A stretch of 64,000 nucleotides of DNA from Cognatundibacterium curvum (GTDB taxonomy: Bacteria; Pseudomonadota; Gammaproteobacteria; Burkholderiales; Burkholderiaceae_D), in contig NZ_JACOGD010000002.1 of assembly GCF_014284235.1 (NCBI RefSeq), positions 186,001 to 250,000 on the forward strand, given 5' to 3'. Under the pieces are notes generated by a model that searched no databases, was not told the origin of the DNA, and saw only the letters and a list, made by a program, of their open reading frames with translations. Of this stretch, positions 45,286-54,523 are shown piece by piece. Every line of letters starts with the position of its first letter. The first letter of the stretch is position 1. Both the position numbers and the translations under genes were made by a program.

Positions 45286-45314
45286 TTGTAAATTAAAAAT
45301 TTGCGGGCTATAAT
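45286..45314 (+). promoter_or_regulatory. consensus sigma-70 promoter before rplC
   Basis: TTGTAA (45286-45291) and a perfect TATAAT (45309-45314) are 17 bases apart in a strongly AT-rich stretch. Transcription from about 45321 would begin right at the first arm of the leader hairpin and give an untranslated leader of about 90 bases before rplC. Confidence 0.8.
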
Positions 45315-45320
45315 GGAAGG

Positions 45321-45396
45321 CTTAAACGTGGGTCAGCTTCGGCTGGCCTATTTGTTTAAGTTTTTTAAACATCAGCCTCACCCAATCGTAGGTGAG
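45321..45396 (+). promoter_or_regulatory. structured rplC leader with terminator-like hairpin
   Basis: Hairpin A: outer stem CTTAAAC/GTTTAAG (45321-45327, 45354-45360) around GGTCAGC-TTCG-GCTGGCC (45331-45348), followed directly by TTTTTT (45361-45366), the form of an intrinsic terminator. Its last arm can instead pair with TTAAAC at 45365-45370, an alternative structure. Hairpin B: CTCACC/GGTGAG (45377-45382, 45391-45396) lies four bases before the rplC binding site GGAGA. It is a candidate for autogenous control by a ribosomal protein such as L4. Confidence 0.6.
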
Positions 45397-45409
45397 AATG
45401 GAGAAAATA

Positions 45410-46066
45410 ATGAGCTTGGGCCTAGTTGGTCGCAAGGTTGGCATGATGCGTATCTTTACTGATGACGGGGATTCTATTCCGGTTACAGTATTGGATGTAT
45501 CCAACAACCGCGTGACGCAAGTCAAAACTCCTGAAACAGACGGTTACTCTGCTGTTCAGGTTACATTCGGTCAGCGCCGTGCATCCCGCGTAACTAAAGC
45601 GGCTGCCGGTCACCTCGCAAAAGCAGGTGTTGAAGCTGGTACAGTCTTAAAAGAATTCCGTGTTGAAGCTGCTAAAGCTGCTGAACTGAAAGCTGGCGAT
45701 GTCGTGCCAGTAGGTTTGTTCGAAGCTGGTCAGAAAGTCGACGTGCAAGGCGTGACAATTGGTAAAGGCTATGCCGGTACCATCAAGCGTTACCACTTCT
45801 CTTCTGGTCGTGCAACTCACGGTAACTCCCGTTCCCATAACGTTCCAGGTTCTATCGGTATGGCGCAGGATCCAGGTCGTGTTTTCCCTGGTAAGCGCAT
45901 GACTGGTCATCTGGGTGACGTAAAGCGCACTGTGCAAAATCTGGAAATCGCTCGCGTTGACGCAGAGCGCCAGTTGTTGCTGGTGAAGGGTGCCGTGCCT
46001 GGTGCAAAAAATGGTCAGGTGATTGTATCTCCTGCTGTTAAAGTTAAAGCTAAGAAGGGAGCCTAA
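45410..46066 (+). CDS. rplC: 50S ribosomal protein L3
   Basis: A 218-residue protein that reaches the peptidyl-transferase centre. [20 protein letters not shown] at the start and the extension [20 protein letters not shown] with KRMTGHLG are typical. ATG 45410 follows GGAGA; the frame opens six codons earlier. It is the first gene behind the promoter and leader at 45286-45396, making it the functional head of the S10-type cluster here. Confidence 0.98.
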   Translation: MSLGLVGRKVGMMRIFTDDGDSIPVTVLDVSNNRVTQVKTPETDGYSAVQVTFGQRRASRVTKAAAGHLAKAGVEAGTVLKEFRVEAAKAAELKAGDVVPVGLFEAGQKVDVQGVTIGKGYAGTIKRYHFSSGRATHGNSRSHNVPGSIGMAQDPGRVFPGKRMTGHLGDVKRTVQNLEIARVDAERQLLLVKGAVPGAKNGQVIVSPAVKVKAKKGA

Positions 46067-46069
46067 TCC

Positions 46070-46693
46070 ATGGAACTGAAGCTCCTAAACGAACAAGGTC
46101 AGGCAGCAACCAGCGTTGCAGCATCCGACACTATCTTCGGTCGTGATTACAACGAAGCTTTGATTCATCAAGTTGTTGTTGCTTTCCAAGCGAATGCACG
46201 CAGCGGTAATCGTAAGCAAAAAGATCGTGAAGAAGTCCACCACACAACCAAAAAGCCATGGCGCCAAAAAGGCACTGGCCGTGCACGTGCTGGTATGTCT
46301 TCTTCTCCACTGTGGCGCGGGGGTGGTCGTATATTCCCGAATACGCCAGATGAGAACTTCTCTCACAAAGTTAACAAAAAGATGTATCGCGCAGGTATCT
46401 GCTCGATCCTGTCTCAGTTAGCACGTGAAGATCGTTTGCAAGTGGTTGATCATGTTGCTGTTGATGCGCCTAAGACAAAACTCTTGTCTGAAAAACTCAA
46501 AGCAATGGGTTGCCTGGATTCCGTTCTGATCATCACTGATGAATTTAACGAAAATCTGATGTTGGCAGCACGTAACCTGGCTAACGTATTGGTTGTAGAG
46601 CCACGTTATGCTGATCCAGTTTCTTTAGTGTTCTACAAGAAAGTGTTGATCACTAAGCCAGCACTGGCAAAGATTGAGGAGATGCTGGCATGA
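46070..46693 (+). CDS. rplD: 50S ribosomal protein L4
   Basis: A 207-residue large-subunit assembly protein. [20 protein letters not shown] and [19 protein letters not shown] mark the tunnel-lining loop. In E. coli L4 also represses its own operon by attenuation and at translation, which makes the leader before rplC of interest. It starts three bases after rplC and overlaps rplW by four bases (ATGA), so translation is coupled. Confidence 0.98.
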   Translation: MELKLLNEQGQAATSVAASDTIFGRDYNEALIHQVVVAFQANARSGNRKQKDREEVHHTTKKPWRQKGTGRARAGMSSSPLWRGGGRIFPNTPDENFSHKVNKKMYRAGICSILSQLAREDRLQVVDHVAVDAPKTKLLSEKLKAMGCLDSVLIITDEFNENLMLAARNLANVLVVEPRYADPVSLVFYKKVLITKPALAKIEEMLA

Positions 46694-47004
46694 GCGCATT
46701 AGTCAAACATAGCGAAGAACGCCTGTTGAAGGTGTTGCTGGCTCCTGTGATTTCTGAAAAAGCAACTATGGTTGCTGAAAAGAATGAACAAGTGGTTTTC
46801 CTGGTTACTCCAGATGCAACCAAGCCAGAAATCAAGGCCGCCGTCGAATTGCTGTTCAAGGTTCAGGTTGAATCTGTTCAAGTAGCAAATCGTCAAGGTA
46901 AACAAAAACGTACCGGTAGATTTACTGGCCGTCGCAATCATACAAAACGCGCTTTTGTATGCTTGAAGCCTGGTCAGGAAATCAACTTCACTGAGGGGGC
47001 ATAA
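46690..47004 (+). CDS. rplW: 50S ribosomal protein L23
   Basis: A 104-residue protein at the polypeptide exit, the docking site for trigger factor and [23 protein letters not shown] and the loop [17 protein letters not shown] are visible, and KPGQEI near the end. Its start overlaps the rplD stop by four bases. Confidence 0.97.
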   Translation: MSALVKHSEERLLKVLLAPVISEKATMVAEKNEQVVFLVTPDATKPEIKAAVELLFKVQVESVQVANRQGKQKRTGRFTGRRNHTKRAFVCLKPGQEINFTEGA

Positions 47005-47006
47005 TT

Positions 47007-47837
47007 ATGGCACTCGTTAAGATGAAGCCAACCTCACCAGGTCGTCGTGGTATGGTGAAAGTGGTAACAGAAGGCCTGCATAAAGGTCGTCCGTTTGCTG
47101 CTTTGTTGGAAAAGAAATCCAAAACTGCTGGCCGTAATAACAACGGTCATATCACTACCCGTCATATCGGTGGTGGTCACAAGCATCACTACCGTGTAGT
47201 TGACTTCAAACGCAACCACAAAGACGGTATCCCTGCGACAGTTGAACGTATTGAATACGATCCTAACCGTACAGCGCACATTGCATTGTTGTGCTACGCG
47301 GACGGTGAACGTGCATACATCATCGCCCCTAAAGGCGTTGCAGCTGGTGATCAGTTGATGAGCGGTTCCCAGGCTCCGATCAAAGCAGGTAACTGCTTGC
47401 CAATCCGTAACATCCCAGTCGGTACAACTATGCACTGCGTAGAAATGTTGCCAGGCAAAGGTGCACAGATTGCACGTACAGCAGGTGCTGGCGTTGTATT
47501 GATGGCGCGTGAAGGTACTTACGCACAGGTTCGCCTGCGCTCCGGCGAAGTTCGTCGCATTCATATCGAATGCCGCGCAACCGTTGGTGAAGTAGGTAAT
47601 GGTGAGCACAATCTGCGTAAAATCGGTAAAGCCGGTGCGATGCGCTGGCGTGGTGTTCGTCCTACCGTTCGCGGTGTGGTCATGAACCCGATCGATCACC
47701 CGCACGGTGGTGGTGAAGGTAGAACAGCAGCTGGTCGTCATCCAGTATCTCCATGGGGTCAACAGACCAAGGGTAAGAAGACACGTCGCAATAAGCGTAC
47801 TACTTCCATGATCGTCTCACGCCGTGGTAAGAAATAA
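47007..47837 (+). CDS. rplB: 50S ribosomal protein L2
   Basis: A 276-residue 23S-binding protein needed for subunit joining and near the peptidyl-transferase centre. The central [18 protein letters not shown] and the C-terminal [15 protein letters not shown] with the essential His are present, and the end is Lys/Arg-rich as usual. It begins two bases after rplW. Confidence 0.98.
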   Translation: MALVKMKPTSPGRRGMVKVVTEGLHKGRPFAALLEKKSKTAGRNNNGHITTRHIGGGHKHHYRVVDFKRNHKDGIPATVERIEYDPNRTAHIALLCYADGERAYIIAPKGVAAGDQLMSGSQAPIKAGNCLPIRNIPVGTTMHCVEMLPGKGAQIARTAGAGVVLMAREGTYAQVRLRSGEVRRIHIECRATVGEVGNGEHNLRKIGKAGAMRWRGVRPTVRGVVMNPIDHPHGGGEGRTAAGRHPVSPWGQQTKGKKTRRNKRTTSMIVSRRGKK

Positions 47838-47847
47838 GGGATAACAC

Positions 47848-48123
47848 ATGACACGTTCATTGAAAAAAGGGCCGTTTTGTGACGCCCACCTGGTGAAGAA
47901 AGTCGAAGCTGCTCAAGCAACTAAAGACAAAAAGCCAATCAAGACTTGGTCCCGTCGTTCGACAATTATGCCGGACTTCATCGGTTTGACCATTGCGGTT
48001 CATAACGGTAAGCAACACGTACCGGTTTATGTTTCCGAAAACATGGTTGGTCATAAGCTCGGCGAATTCGCGCTGACCCGTACGTTCAAGGGTCACGCTG
48101 CCGATAAAAAGGCTAAGAAATAA
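47848..48123 (+). CDS. rpsS: 30S ribosomal protein S19
   Basis: A 91-residue small-subunit head protein that pairs with S13. [39 protein letters not shown] and [16 protein letters not shown] are family signatures. It lies ten bases after rplB and seven before rplV. Confidence 0.98.
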   Translation: MTRSLKKGPFCDAHLVKKVEAAQATKDKKPIKTWSRRSTIMPDFIGLTIAVHNGKQHVPVYVSENMVGHKLGEFALTRTFKGHAADKKAKK

Positions 48124-48132
48124 GGACCGATG

Positions 48133-48462
48133 ATGGAAACTAAAGCAACTCTTCGCGGTGTGCGTCTGTCTGAGCAAAAAGGTCGCCTGGTGGCAGATCT
48201 GATCCGCGGTAAAAAAGTAGATCAGGCATTGAATATCCTGACTTTCAGCCCGAAAAAAGGCGCTGCAATCATTAAGAAAGTGTTGGAGTCTGCAATTGCA
48301 AACGCCGAGCACAATGATGGCGCTGACATCGATGAACTGAAAGTAAAGACTATCTATGTCGAAAAAGGTGCGATTCTGAAGCGTTTCACAGCACGCGCTA
48401 AAGGTCGTGGTGATCGTATCTCTAAACAATCCTGTCACATCTACGTGACTGTTGGTAACTAA
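48133..48462 (+). CDS. rplV: 50S ribosomal protein L22
   Basis: A 109-residue globular protein with a long hairpin in the exit tunnel. [20 protein letters not shown] and the tail [19 protein letters not shown] are diagnostic; the loop [15 protein letters not shown] is where macrolide-resistance changes occur in other species. Two ATGs are adjacent; 48133 has better spacing (six bases) from AAGGA. Confidence 0.97.
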   Translation: METKATLRGVRLSEQKGRLVADLIRGKKVDQALNILTFSPKKGAAIIKKVLESAIANAEHNDGADIDELKVKTIYVEKGAILKRFTARAKGRGDRISKQSCHIYVTVGN

Positions 48463-48471
48463 GGAGTCACG

Positions 48472-49296
48472 ATGGGACAGAAGATACATCCAACCGGTTT
48501 TCGTCTGGCGGTAACACGTAACTGGTCTTCCCGTTGGTATGCAGGCAATGGCAACTTTGCTTCCATGCTCGGTGAAGATCTGAAAGTACGTGAGTACCTG
48601 AAGAAAAAACTGAAAAACGCTTCCGTTGGCCGCATCACTATTGAGCGTCCGGCTAAGAACGCACGCATCACCATTTACAGCTCCCGTCCAGGCGTTGTAA
48701 TTGGTAAAAAAGGCGAAGACATCGAAGTTCTGAAAGCAGATTTGTCCAAGATGATGGGCGTGCCAGTTCACGTCAACATCGAAGAAATCCGCAAGCCAGA
48801 AATCGACGCTCAGCTGATCGCTGACTCTATCGCTCAGCAGCTCGAAAAACGTATTATGTTCCGCCGCGCGATGAAACGTGCGATGCAGAACGCAATGCGT
48901 CTGGGCGCACAAGGCATCAAGATTATGTCTGGTGGTCGTCTGAACGGTATCGAAATCGCACGTAAAGAATGGTATCGCGAAGGCCGTGTGCCTCTGCATA
49001 CACTGCGCGCTGATATCGACTACGGCTTCGGCGAAGCATCCACAACTTACGGCATTATTGGCGTTAAAGTGTGGGTCTACAAAGGTGATCGTTTGGCAAA
49101 TGGCGATGCGCCTGTTATTGAATCGACTCCGGAAGACGACAAAAAACGTCGTGGCCCACGTCGTGACGATGGCAAGCCAAATAGCCGTCCACGTGCTAAG
49201 CGTCCTGAAGGGCAAAATACATCTGGTGCAGCAGCTCCAGCTAAGCGTGTACGCGCAAAAGCTGACGCAGCACCAGCTGAGAAAGCAGGAGAATAA
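48472..49296 (+). CDS. rpsC: 30S ribosomal protein S3
   Basis: A 274-residue protein of the mRNA entry channel with a KH domain ([20 protein letters not shown]) and the C-terminal S3 domain ([20 protein letters not shown]). About 45 residues of a basic, Ala/Pro/Arg-rich tail follow residue 230, longer than in E. coli but common in betaproteobacteria. It ends two bases before rplP. Confidence 0.98.
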   Translation: MGQKIHPTGFRLAVTRNWSSRWYAGNGNFASMLGEDLKVREYLKKKLKNASVGRITIERPAKNARITIYSSRPGVVIGKKGEDIEVLKADLSKMMGVPVHVNIEEIRKPEIDAQLIADSIAQQLEKRIMFRRAMKRAMQNAMRLGAQGIKIMSGGRLNGIEIARKEWYREGRVPLHTLRADIDYGFGEASTTYGIIGVKVWVYKGDRLANGDAPVIESTPEDDKKRRGPRRDDGKPNSRPRAKRPEGQNTSGAAAPAKRVRAKADAAPAEKAGE

Positions 49297-49298
49297 TC

Positions 49299-49718
49299 AT
49301 GCTGCAACCAGCACGCAGAAAATATCGTAAGGAGCAAAAAGGCCGTAACAAGGGTATCTCGCATACTCGTGGTACAGCTGTTTCCTTCGGTGAGTTTGGC
49401 TTGAAAGCGGTTGGCCGTGGTCGTATCACAGCGCGTCAGATTGAAGCTGCGCGTCGTGCAATGACACGTCACATCAAGCGCGGTGGCCGTATCTGGATCC
49501 GCGTTTTCCCAGACAAGCCAATTTCCCAGAAGCCTGCAGAGGTTCGTATGGGTAATGGTAAAGGTAATCCTGAGTACTATGTTGCTGAGATTCAACCAGG
49601 CAAGATGTTGTATGAGATGGATGGCGTTGATGAAGCGCTGGCACGCGAAGCTTTCCGCTTGGCCGCTGCTAAATTACCATTGTTGACAACGTTTGTCGTA
49701 CGTCAAGTCGGCACTTAA
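49299..49718 (+). CDS. rplP: 50S ribosomal protein L16
   Basis: A 139-residue protein near the A-site t[41 protein letters not shown] and [14 protein letters not shown] are diagnostic, and the Arg of RMGNGKG, hydroxylated in some bacteria, is present. It begins two bases after rpsC. Confidence 0.98.
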   Translation: MLQPARRKYRKEQKGRNKGISHTRGTAVSFGEFGLKAVGRGRITARQIEAARRAMTRHIKRGGRIWIRVFPDKPISQKPAEVRMGNGKGNPEYYVAEIQPGKMLYEMDGVDEALAREAFRLAAAKLPLLTTFVVRQVGT

Positions 49719-49731
49719 TAGGGAGTTGTAA

Positions 49732-49923
49732 ATGAAAGTATCTGAACTCCAAAGTAAAGATCAAGCGGCTTTGACCAAAGAACTCAATGATCTGTTGAAG
49801 GCACAATTCAGTCTGCGTATGCAAATCGCTACTCAGCAACTGACTAACACTTCTCAGTTGAAAAAAGTTCGTCGTGACATCGCACGCGTGAAAACCGTCA
49901 TGAATCAGAAGGATGCCAAATAA
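49732..49923 (+). CDS. rpmC: 50S ribosomal protein L29
   Basis: A 63-residue two-helix protein at the exit site: [20 protein letters not shown], then [19 protein letters not shown] and [18 protein letters not shown] lies just before the ATG. Its stop overlaps the rpsQ start by one base (TAATG). Confidence 0.97.
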   Translation: MKVSELQSKDQAALTKELNDLLKAQFSLRMQIATQQLTNTSQLKKVRRDIARVKTVMNQKDAK

Positions 49924-50195
49924 TGAACGATCAAGTTAAAGTGGCATTGAAGCGCACATTGATTGGCAAAGTTGTGTCTGACAAGATGAACAAAACAGTC
50001 ACAGTACTGGTTGAACGTCACGTTAAACATCCTTTGTATGGCAAGATCATCGTTCGTACTGCAAAGTACCATGCACACGATGAAGCAAACCAGGCAAAGG
50101 CTGGCGACACAGTTGAAATTCAAGAAGGTCGTCCAATTTCCAAGACTAAAGCTTGGACAGTGACACGTGTGGTTCAAGTCGCGCAAGTCGTATAA
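49923..50195 (+). CDS. rpsQ: 30S ribosomal protein S17
   Basis: A 90-residue OB-fold 16S-binding protein. [27 protein letters not shown] and the [18 protein letters not shown] segment are characteristic. It is the last gene before a 240-base gap with its own promoter-like elements, so it ends the S10 half of the cluster. Confidence 0.98.
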   Translation: MNDQVKVALKRTLIGKVVSDKMNKTVTVLVERHVKHPLYGKIIVRTAKYHAHDEANQAKAGDTVEIQEGRPISKTKAWTVTRVVQVAQVV

Positions 50196-50200
50196 ATTTA

Positions 50201-50266
50201 TTGCACAAAAATTTTTTTGATGCGATAATGATGGGCTGTTATTTACAAAGTGCGTGAATAACAGCC
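50201..50266 (+). promoter_or_regulatory. candidate spc promoter and hairpin before rplN
   Basis: TTGCAC (50201-50206) and GATAAT (50224-50229) are 17 bases apart. They are followed at once by a 13-bp stem with one G-U pair (50234-50246 with 50254-50266, seven-base loop) without a T tail. The 170 bases after the hairpin up to rplN are AT-rich and code for nothing. This would allow separate transcription of the spc genes and place a structure at the 5' end of that mRNA. Confidence 0.5.
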
Positions 50267-50435
50267 TAAATGTCTTTCGCAACACCCTCTCGTTGTGAAA
50301 GTGGTTAAAAAAATCGTCCACCTAATCAGTTGGCTCGTGCATTGTGGGTTATGTAGGGGTTTGCTGGCAGGACCAAGACTGACTACAAACTTGCATTGTG
50401 CAAGTTGTGTGGATTAAGTTGGGAAAGAGAACATT

Positions 50436-50804
50436 ATGATTCAAACAGAAAGCCGGCTGGAAGTAGCTGACAATACTGGTGCGCGCGAAGTACTGTGCAT
50501 TAAAGTATTGGGCGGTTCCAAGCGTCGTTATGCGGGTATCGGTGATGTAATTAAAGTCACTGTGAAGTCTGCTGCTCCGCGCGGTCGTGTAAAAAAAGGT
50601 GAAATTTACAACGCCGTGGTTGTGAGAACAGCTAAGGGTGTTCGTCGTCAAGATGGCTCGTTGGTCAAATTTGATGGCAATGCTGCAGTATTGTTGAATG
50701 CAAAGCTTGAGCCTATCGGCACTCGTATTTTCGGCCCAGTGACACGCGAACTGCGTACTGAGCGCTTCATGAAAATCGTGTCTTTGGCTCCAGAAGTGCT
50801 GTAA
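50436..50804 (+). CDS. rplN: 50S ribosomal protein L14
   Basis: A 122-residue beta-barrel at the subunit interface. [40 protein letters not shown] and [13 protein letters not shown] are the family signatures. It heads the spc group after the 240-base gap and has GGGAAAGAG near its start. Confidence 0.98.
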   Translation: MIQTESRLEVADNTGAREVLCIKVLGGSKRRYAGIGDVIKVTVKSAAPRGRVKKGEIYNAVVVRTAKGVRRQDGSLVKFDGNAAVLLNAKLEPIGTRIFGPVTRELRTERFMKIVSLAPEVL

Positions 50805-50813
50805 GGAGTCGTG

Positions 50814-51128
50814 ATGAATAAAATTCGTAAAAACGACGAAGTCATCGTCTTAACGGGTAAAGACAAAGGTAAACGTGGTCAGGTGCAAGCTTGCATCGAC
50901 AGCGATTACGTTGTTGTAGCTGGTGTTAATGTTGCTAAAAAAGCAGTTAAACCAAACCCAATGACTGGCGCAGTTGGTGGCATCGTAGATAAATTGATGC
51001 CGATTCATGTGTCGAATGTTGCATTGTTCAATGCAGCTTCCGGCAAAGCAGACCGTGTAGGCTTTAAGGTCGTGGATGGTAAGAAAGTCCGCGTCTACAA
51101 GTCGACTGGCGAAGTTGTGAAGGCATAA
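50814..51128 (+). CDS. rplX: 50S ribosomal protein L24
   Basis: A 104-residue KOW-domain assembly initiator: [20 protein letters not shown] near the start and VSNVALFN in the middle. An in-frame GTG lies one codon upstream (50811), but ATG 50814 with AAGGAG five bases before it is preferred. Confidence 0.97.
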   Translation: MNKIRKNDEVIVLTGKDKGKRGQVQACIDSDYVVVAGVNVAKKAVKPNPMTGAVGGIVDKLMPIHVSNVALFNAASGKADRVGFKVVDGKKVRVYKSTGEVVKA

Positions 51129-51132
51129 CATC

Positions 51133-51672
51133 ATGGCCCGTCTACAAGCATTATATAAAGATAAAATCGTTGGTGAACTGACTGAAAAGTATGCGTACAA
51201 AACAGTCATGGAAGTTCCACGTATCCTGAAGATCACCCTGAACATGGGTTTGTCTGAAGCAGTTGCAGACAAAAAGATCATTGAGCATGCAGTTGGTGAC
51301 CTGACGAAAATTGCTGGTCAAAAGCCAGTTGTTACCAAGGCTCGCAAAGCGATCGCTGGTTTTAAAATCCGTGAAGGTTATCCAATCGGCTGTATGGTAA
51401 CTTTGCGTGGCGCTCAGATGTATGAATTCCTGGATCGTTTCATCACTGTGGCTCTGCCACGTGTACGTGACTTCCGTGGTGTTTCTGGTCGTGCGTTTGA
51501 TGGTCGTGGTAACTACAACATCGGTGTCAAGGAACAGATCATTTTCCCTGAAATCGAGTACGACAAGATCGACGCATTGCGTGGTATGAATATCAGTATC
51601 ACGACAACCGCAAAGACCGACGAAGAAGCGAAAGCGCTCCTCGCCGCATTTAAATTTCCGTTCAGAAACTGA
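51133..51672 (+). CDS. rplE: 50S ribosomal protein L5
   Basis: A 179-residue 5S-rRNA-binding protein of the central protuberance. [36 protein letters not shown] and [18 protein letters not shown] are diagnostic, and the C-terminal [20 protein letters not shown] is complete. It lies four bases after rplX. Confidence 0.98.
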   Translation: MARLQALYKDKIVGELTEKYAYKTVMEVPRILKITLNMGLSEAVADKKIIEHAVGDLTKIAGQKPVVTKARKAIAGFKIREGYPIGCMVTLRGAQMYEFLDRFITVALPRVRDFRGVSGRAFDGRGNYNIGVKEQIIFPEIEYDKIDALRGMNISITTTAKTDEEAKALLAAFKFPFRN

Positions 51673-51679
51673 GGTCGCC

Positions 51680-51985
51680 ATGGCAAAATTGGCACTGATT
51701 AATCGTGAGCAAAAGCGTGCAGACTTAGTGAAGAAATTCGCTGGCAAGCGCGCCGAATTGAAGGCCATCATTGATGACCAATCAAAGACAGAAGAAGAGC
51801 GTTATTTAGCTCGTCTGAAGTTGCAGGCTTTGCCACGTAATTCTAACCCGACCCGCCAGCGTAATCGTTGCGCTTTGACAGGTCGTCCACGTGGTACATT
51901 CCGTAAGTTCGGTCTGGGCCGTATTAAAGTCCGTGAAATCGCCATGCGTGGTGAAATCCCGGGTATGACTAAAGCCAGCTGGTAA
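51680..51985 (+). CDS. rpsN: 30S ribosomal protein S14, zinc-free type
   Basis: A 101-residue S14 of the long form without the two CxxC pairs of zinc-binding S14 ([20 protein letters not shown] has a single Cys). [20 protein letters not shown] and the [19 protein letters not shown] end are typical. The zinc-free type avoids zinc dependence of this position. Confidence 0.98.
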   Translation: MAKLALINREQKRADLVKKFAGKRAELKAIIDDQSKTEEERYLARLKLQALPRNSNPTRQRNRCALTGRPRGTFRKFGLGRIKVREIAMRGEIPGMTKASW

Positions 51986-51999
51986 TAGGAGAATATGCA

Positions 52000-52395
52000 A
52001 TGAGTATGAGCGATCCTATCGCCGATATGCTGACCCGCATCCGCAATGCACAAGTAGTTCAGAAAACTGTAGTTGCGATGCCGTCTTCTAAGGTAAAAGT
52101 TGCAATTGCAAACGTACTGAAAGACGAAGGTTACATTGAAGATTTCGCAGTTTCGGAAACTGCAGGTAAGTCCGAGTTGAAAATCGGCTTGAAATATTAT
52201 GCAGGACGTCCTGTTATTGAACGCTTGGAGCGCGTATCCCGCCCAGGTCTGCGTATTTACAAAGGTAAAGACGAGATCCCAAGTGTGATGAACGGTTTGG
52301 GCGTGGCCATCGTGTCCACACCAAAAGGCGTCATGACTGACCGCAAAGCGCGCGCAACCGGTGTCGGTGGCGAAGTTATTTGCTACGTCGCCTAA
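52000..52395 (+). CDS. rpsH: 30S ribosomal protein S8
   Basis: A 131-residue 16S-binding protein. [35 protein letters not shown] and the end [11 protein letters not shown] are diagnostic. In E. coli S8 represses spc translation at rplE; no corresponding site was tested here. Confidence 0.98.
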   Translation: MSMSDPIADMLTRIRNAQVVQKTVVAMPSSKVKVAIANVLKDEGYIEDFAVSETAGKSELKIGLKYYAGRPVIERLERVSRPGLRIYKGKDEIPSVMNGLGVAIVSTPKGVMTDRKARATGVGGEVICYVA

Positions 52396-52405
52396 GGAGT
52401 GAAAG

Positions 52406-52939
52406 ATGTCTCGAGTAGGTAAGATGCCAATCGCTTTGCCGGCCGGTGCAGAAGTTGCAATCTCAGCAGAGCAGATTACAGTAAAAGGTCCTATGGGCGT
52501 GTTGTCACAAAGCCTGAACGGCTTGGTGACAGTTGCGAACAACAACGGCACTTTGAGTTTTTCTCCAGCCAATGACGGCCGTGAAGCCAATGCGATGACA
52601 GGCACCCTGCGTGCCCTGGTCAACAACATGGTAAACGGTGTTACTAAAGGCTTTGAAAGAAAACTCACATTGGTCGGCGTTGGTTACAAAGCGCAAGCCC
52701 AAGGTGATAAGTTGAATTTGTCTTTAGGTTTCTCCCACCCAGTTGTACATCAAATGCCAGAAGGCGTTTCCTGTGCTACGCCAACTCCTACTGAAATCCT
52801 GATCAAAGGGATGGATAAGCAAAAAGTAGGTCAAGTTGCAGCTGAGGTCCGTGCATACCGCAGCCCAGAGCCATACAAAGGCAAGGGCGTCCGTTACTCG
52901 GACGAAGTGGTTGTAATTAAAGAAACCAAGAAGAAGTAA
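52406..52939 (+). CDS. rplF: 50S ribosomal protein L6
   Basis: A 177-residue two-domain protein close to the sarcin-ricin loop. [42 protein letters not shown] and the C-terminal [16 protein letters not shown] are all present. AAGGAG lies about ten bases before the ATG. Confidence 0.98.
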   Translation: MSRVGKMPIALPAGAEVAISAEQITVKGPMGVLSQSLNGLVTVANNNGTLSFSPANDGREANAMTGTLRALVNNMVNGVTKGFERKLTLVGVGYKAQAQGDKLNLSLGFSHPVVHQMPEGVSCATPTPTEILIKGMDKQKVGQVAAEVRAYRSPEPYKGKGVRYSDEVVVIKETKKK

Positions 52940-52951
52940 TAGGGGTTGACG

Positions 52952-53314
52952 ATGGACAAGAAACAATCACGTCTGCGCCGCGCACGTCAAACCCGTGCCA
53001 AGATCGCAGAACTCAAAGTGAACCGCCTGGCCGTGCATCGCACCAATTTGCACATCTACGCAAACATTATTGGCCCAGACGCCAAAGTGTTGGCATCGGC
53101 TTCTACATTGGAAGCAGAAGTACGTGCAGAGTTGGCTGGCAAATCCGGTGCGGGTGGCAACACTTCCGCCGCGACTTTGATCGGCAAGCGTGTAGCAGAG
53201 AAGGCAATCAAAGCAGGGGTTACCGAAGTTGCGTTTGACCGCTCCGGTTTCCGTTACCATGGTCGCATCAAGGCGCTGGCAGAAGCTGCGCGTGAAGCTG
53301 GCCTGAAGTTCTAA
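52952..53314 (+). CDS. rplR: 50S ribosomal protein L18
   Basis: A 120-residue 5S-rRNA-binding protein. [35 protein letters not shown] and [19 protein letters not shown] are typical. The frame also opens at a TTG two codons earlier; ATG 52952 is the conserved start. Confidence 0.98.
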   Translation: MDKKQSRLRRARQTRAKIAELKVNRLAVHRTNLHIYANIIGPDAKVLASASTLEAEVRAELAGKSGAGGNTSAATLIGKRVAEKAIKAGVTEVAFDRSGFRYHGRIKALAEAAREAGLKF

Positions 53315-53326
53315 GGAAAATTTGTC

Positions 53327-53845
53327 ATGGCAAAAATGCAAGCAAAAACAGCAGCCGACAAGCCGGATGATGGCATGCGCGAAAAAATGATCGCGATCAA
53401 CCGTGTAACCAAAGTGGTTAAGGGTGGTCGTATCATGGGCTTCGCTGCATTGACAGTAGTTGGCGACGGCGATGGCCGTATCGGTATGGGCAAAGGAAAA
53501 TCGAAAGAAGTTCCTGTAGCTGTACAAAAAGCGATGGAAGAAGCACGTCGCAAGATGATCAAAGTGACACTGAAAGACGGTACTCTGCAGCACACCGTTA
53601 CAGGTAAGCACGGTGCATCTTCCGTCATGATTTCTCCTGCGAAAAAAGGTACTGGCGTTATCGCTGGTGGTCCAATGCGCGCGATTTTTGAAGTAATGGG
53701 TATTGAAAACGTTGTGGCTAAATCCAACGGTTCCACTAATCCTTACAACATGGTTCGTGCGACTTTGAATGGTCTGTCTAAGATGAGTACTCCATCTGAA
53801 ATCGCTGCAAAGCGTGGCAAGACCGTTGAAGAAATCCTCGGTTAA
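53327..53845 (+). CDS. rpsE: 30S ribosomal protein S5
   Basis: A 172-residue protein of the mRNA entry pore, important for fidelity. [40 protein letters not shown] and [20 protein letters not shown] are diagnostic. An N-terminal extension of about 20 residues ([16 protein letters not shown]) is as in related species. Confidence 0.98.
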   Translation: MAKMQAKTAADKPDDGMREKMIAINRVTKVVKGGRIMGFAALTVVGDGDGRIGMGKGKSKEVPVAVQKAMEEARRKMIKVTLKDGTLQHTVTGKHGASSVMISPAKKGTGVIAGGPMRAIFEVMGIENVVAKSNGSTNPYNMVRATLNGLSKMSTPSEIAAKRGKTVEEILG

Positions 53846-53855
53846 GGAGAGCGCG

Positions 53856-54038
53856 ATGACTACTAAGACAGTTAAAGTGCAATTGGTCAAAGGTCTGATC
53901 GGCACACGCCAGGATCACCGTGCAACCGTACGTGGTCTGGGCCTGCGTCGCGTCAATTCGGTTTCCGAATTGCAAGACACGCCAGCAGTACGCGGCATGA
54001 TCAACAAAGTCTCGTATCTTGTGAAGGTTGTAGCGTAA
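53856..54038 (+). CDS. rpmD: 50S ribosomal protein L30
   Basis: A 60-residue protein: [40 protein letters not shown], then the VSYLVKVV end. The frame is open from inside rpsE, but ATG 53856 with AAGGAG seven or eight bases upstream is the real start. Confidence 0.97.
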   Translation: MTTKTVKVQLVKGLIGTRQDHRATVRGLGLRRVNSVSELQDTPAVRGMINKVSYLVKVVA

Positions 54039-54066
54039 GTCGTCAGGCTTATGTTCGGAGCAAATT

Positions 54067-54498
54067 ATGGAATTGAATAACATCCAACCTGCTGATGGCG
54101 CAAAACACTACAAACGTCGTGTTGGTCGTGGTATCGGTTCAGGTTTAGGTAAGACAGCGGGTCGCGGCCATAAAGGTCAAAAATCCCGTTCCGGCGGCTT
54201 TCATAAAGTCGGTTTCGAGGGCGGTCAGATGCCTCTGCAACGTCGTTTGCCAAAACGCGGTTTCAAATCGCTGGCAACACCGTTTAAAGCAGAAGTTCGT
54301 TTGACAGACCTGGAAAACCTGCCAGTGACTGAAATCGACATTCTGGCTTTGAAACAAGCTGGTGTCGTTTCTGAACTCGCACGTACAGTACGTGTGATTC
54401 TGTCTGGCGCGATTTCCAAAAAAGTTACTTTGAACGGCTTGATCGTCACTAAAGGCGCTAAAGCTGCAATCGAAGCTGCTGGCGGAACCATCGCTTAA
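54067..54498 (+). CDS. rplO: 50S ribosomal protein L15
   Basis: A 143-residue protein with the long basic, Gly-rich N-terminal tail typical of L15 ([28 protein letters not shown]) and a globular end with the [16 protein letters not shown] segment. CGGAGC precedes the ATG. It is followed by secY, as in nearly all bacteria. Confidence 0.98.
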   Translation: MELNNIQPADGAKHYKRRVGRGIGSGLGKTAGRGHKGQKSRSGGFHKVGFEGGQMPLQRRLPKRGFKSLATPFKAEVRLTDLENLPVTEIDILALKQAGVVSELARTVRVILSGAISKKVTLNGLIVTKGAKAAIEAAGGTIA

Positions 54499-54523
54499 TT
54501 CAGTGCAGACACCGGAGCAATAA

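Noticed and set aside
47857..49215. Open frame of 452 codons on the minus strand over rpsS, rplV and rpsC
   Set aside because: It is antisense to conserved ribosomal genes and has the same Phe/Cys/His-rich artefact composition. Codon bias explains the absence of stops.
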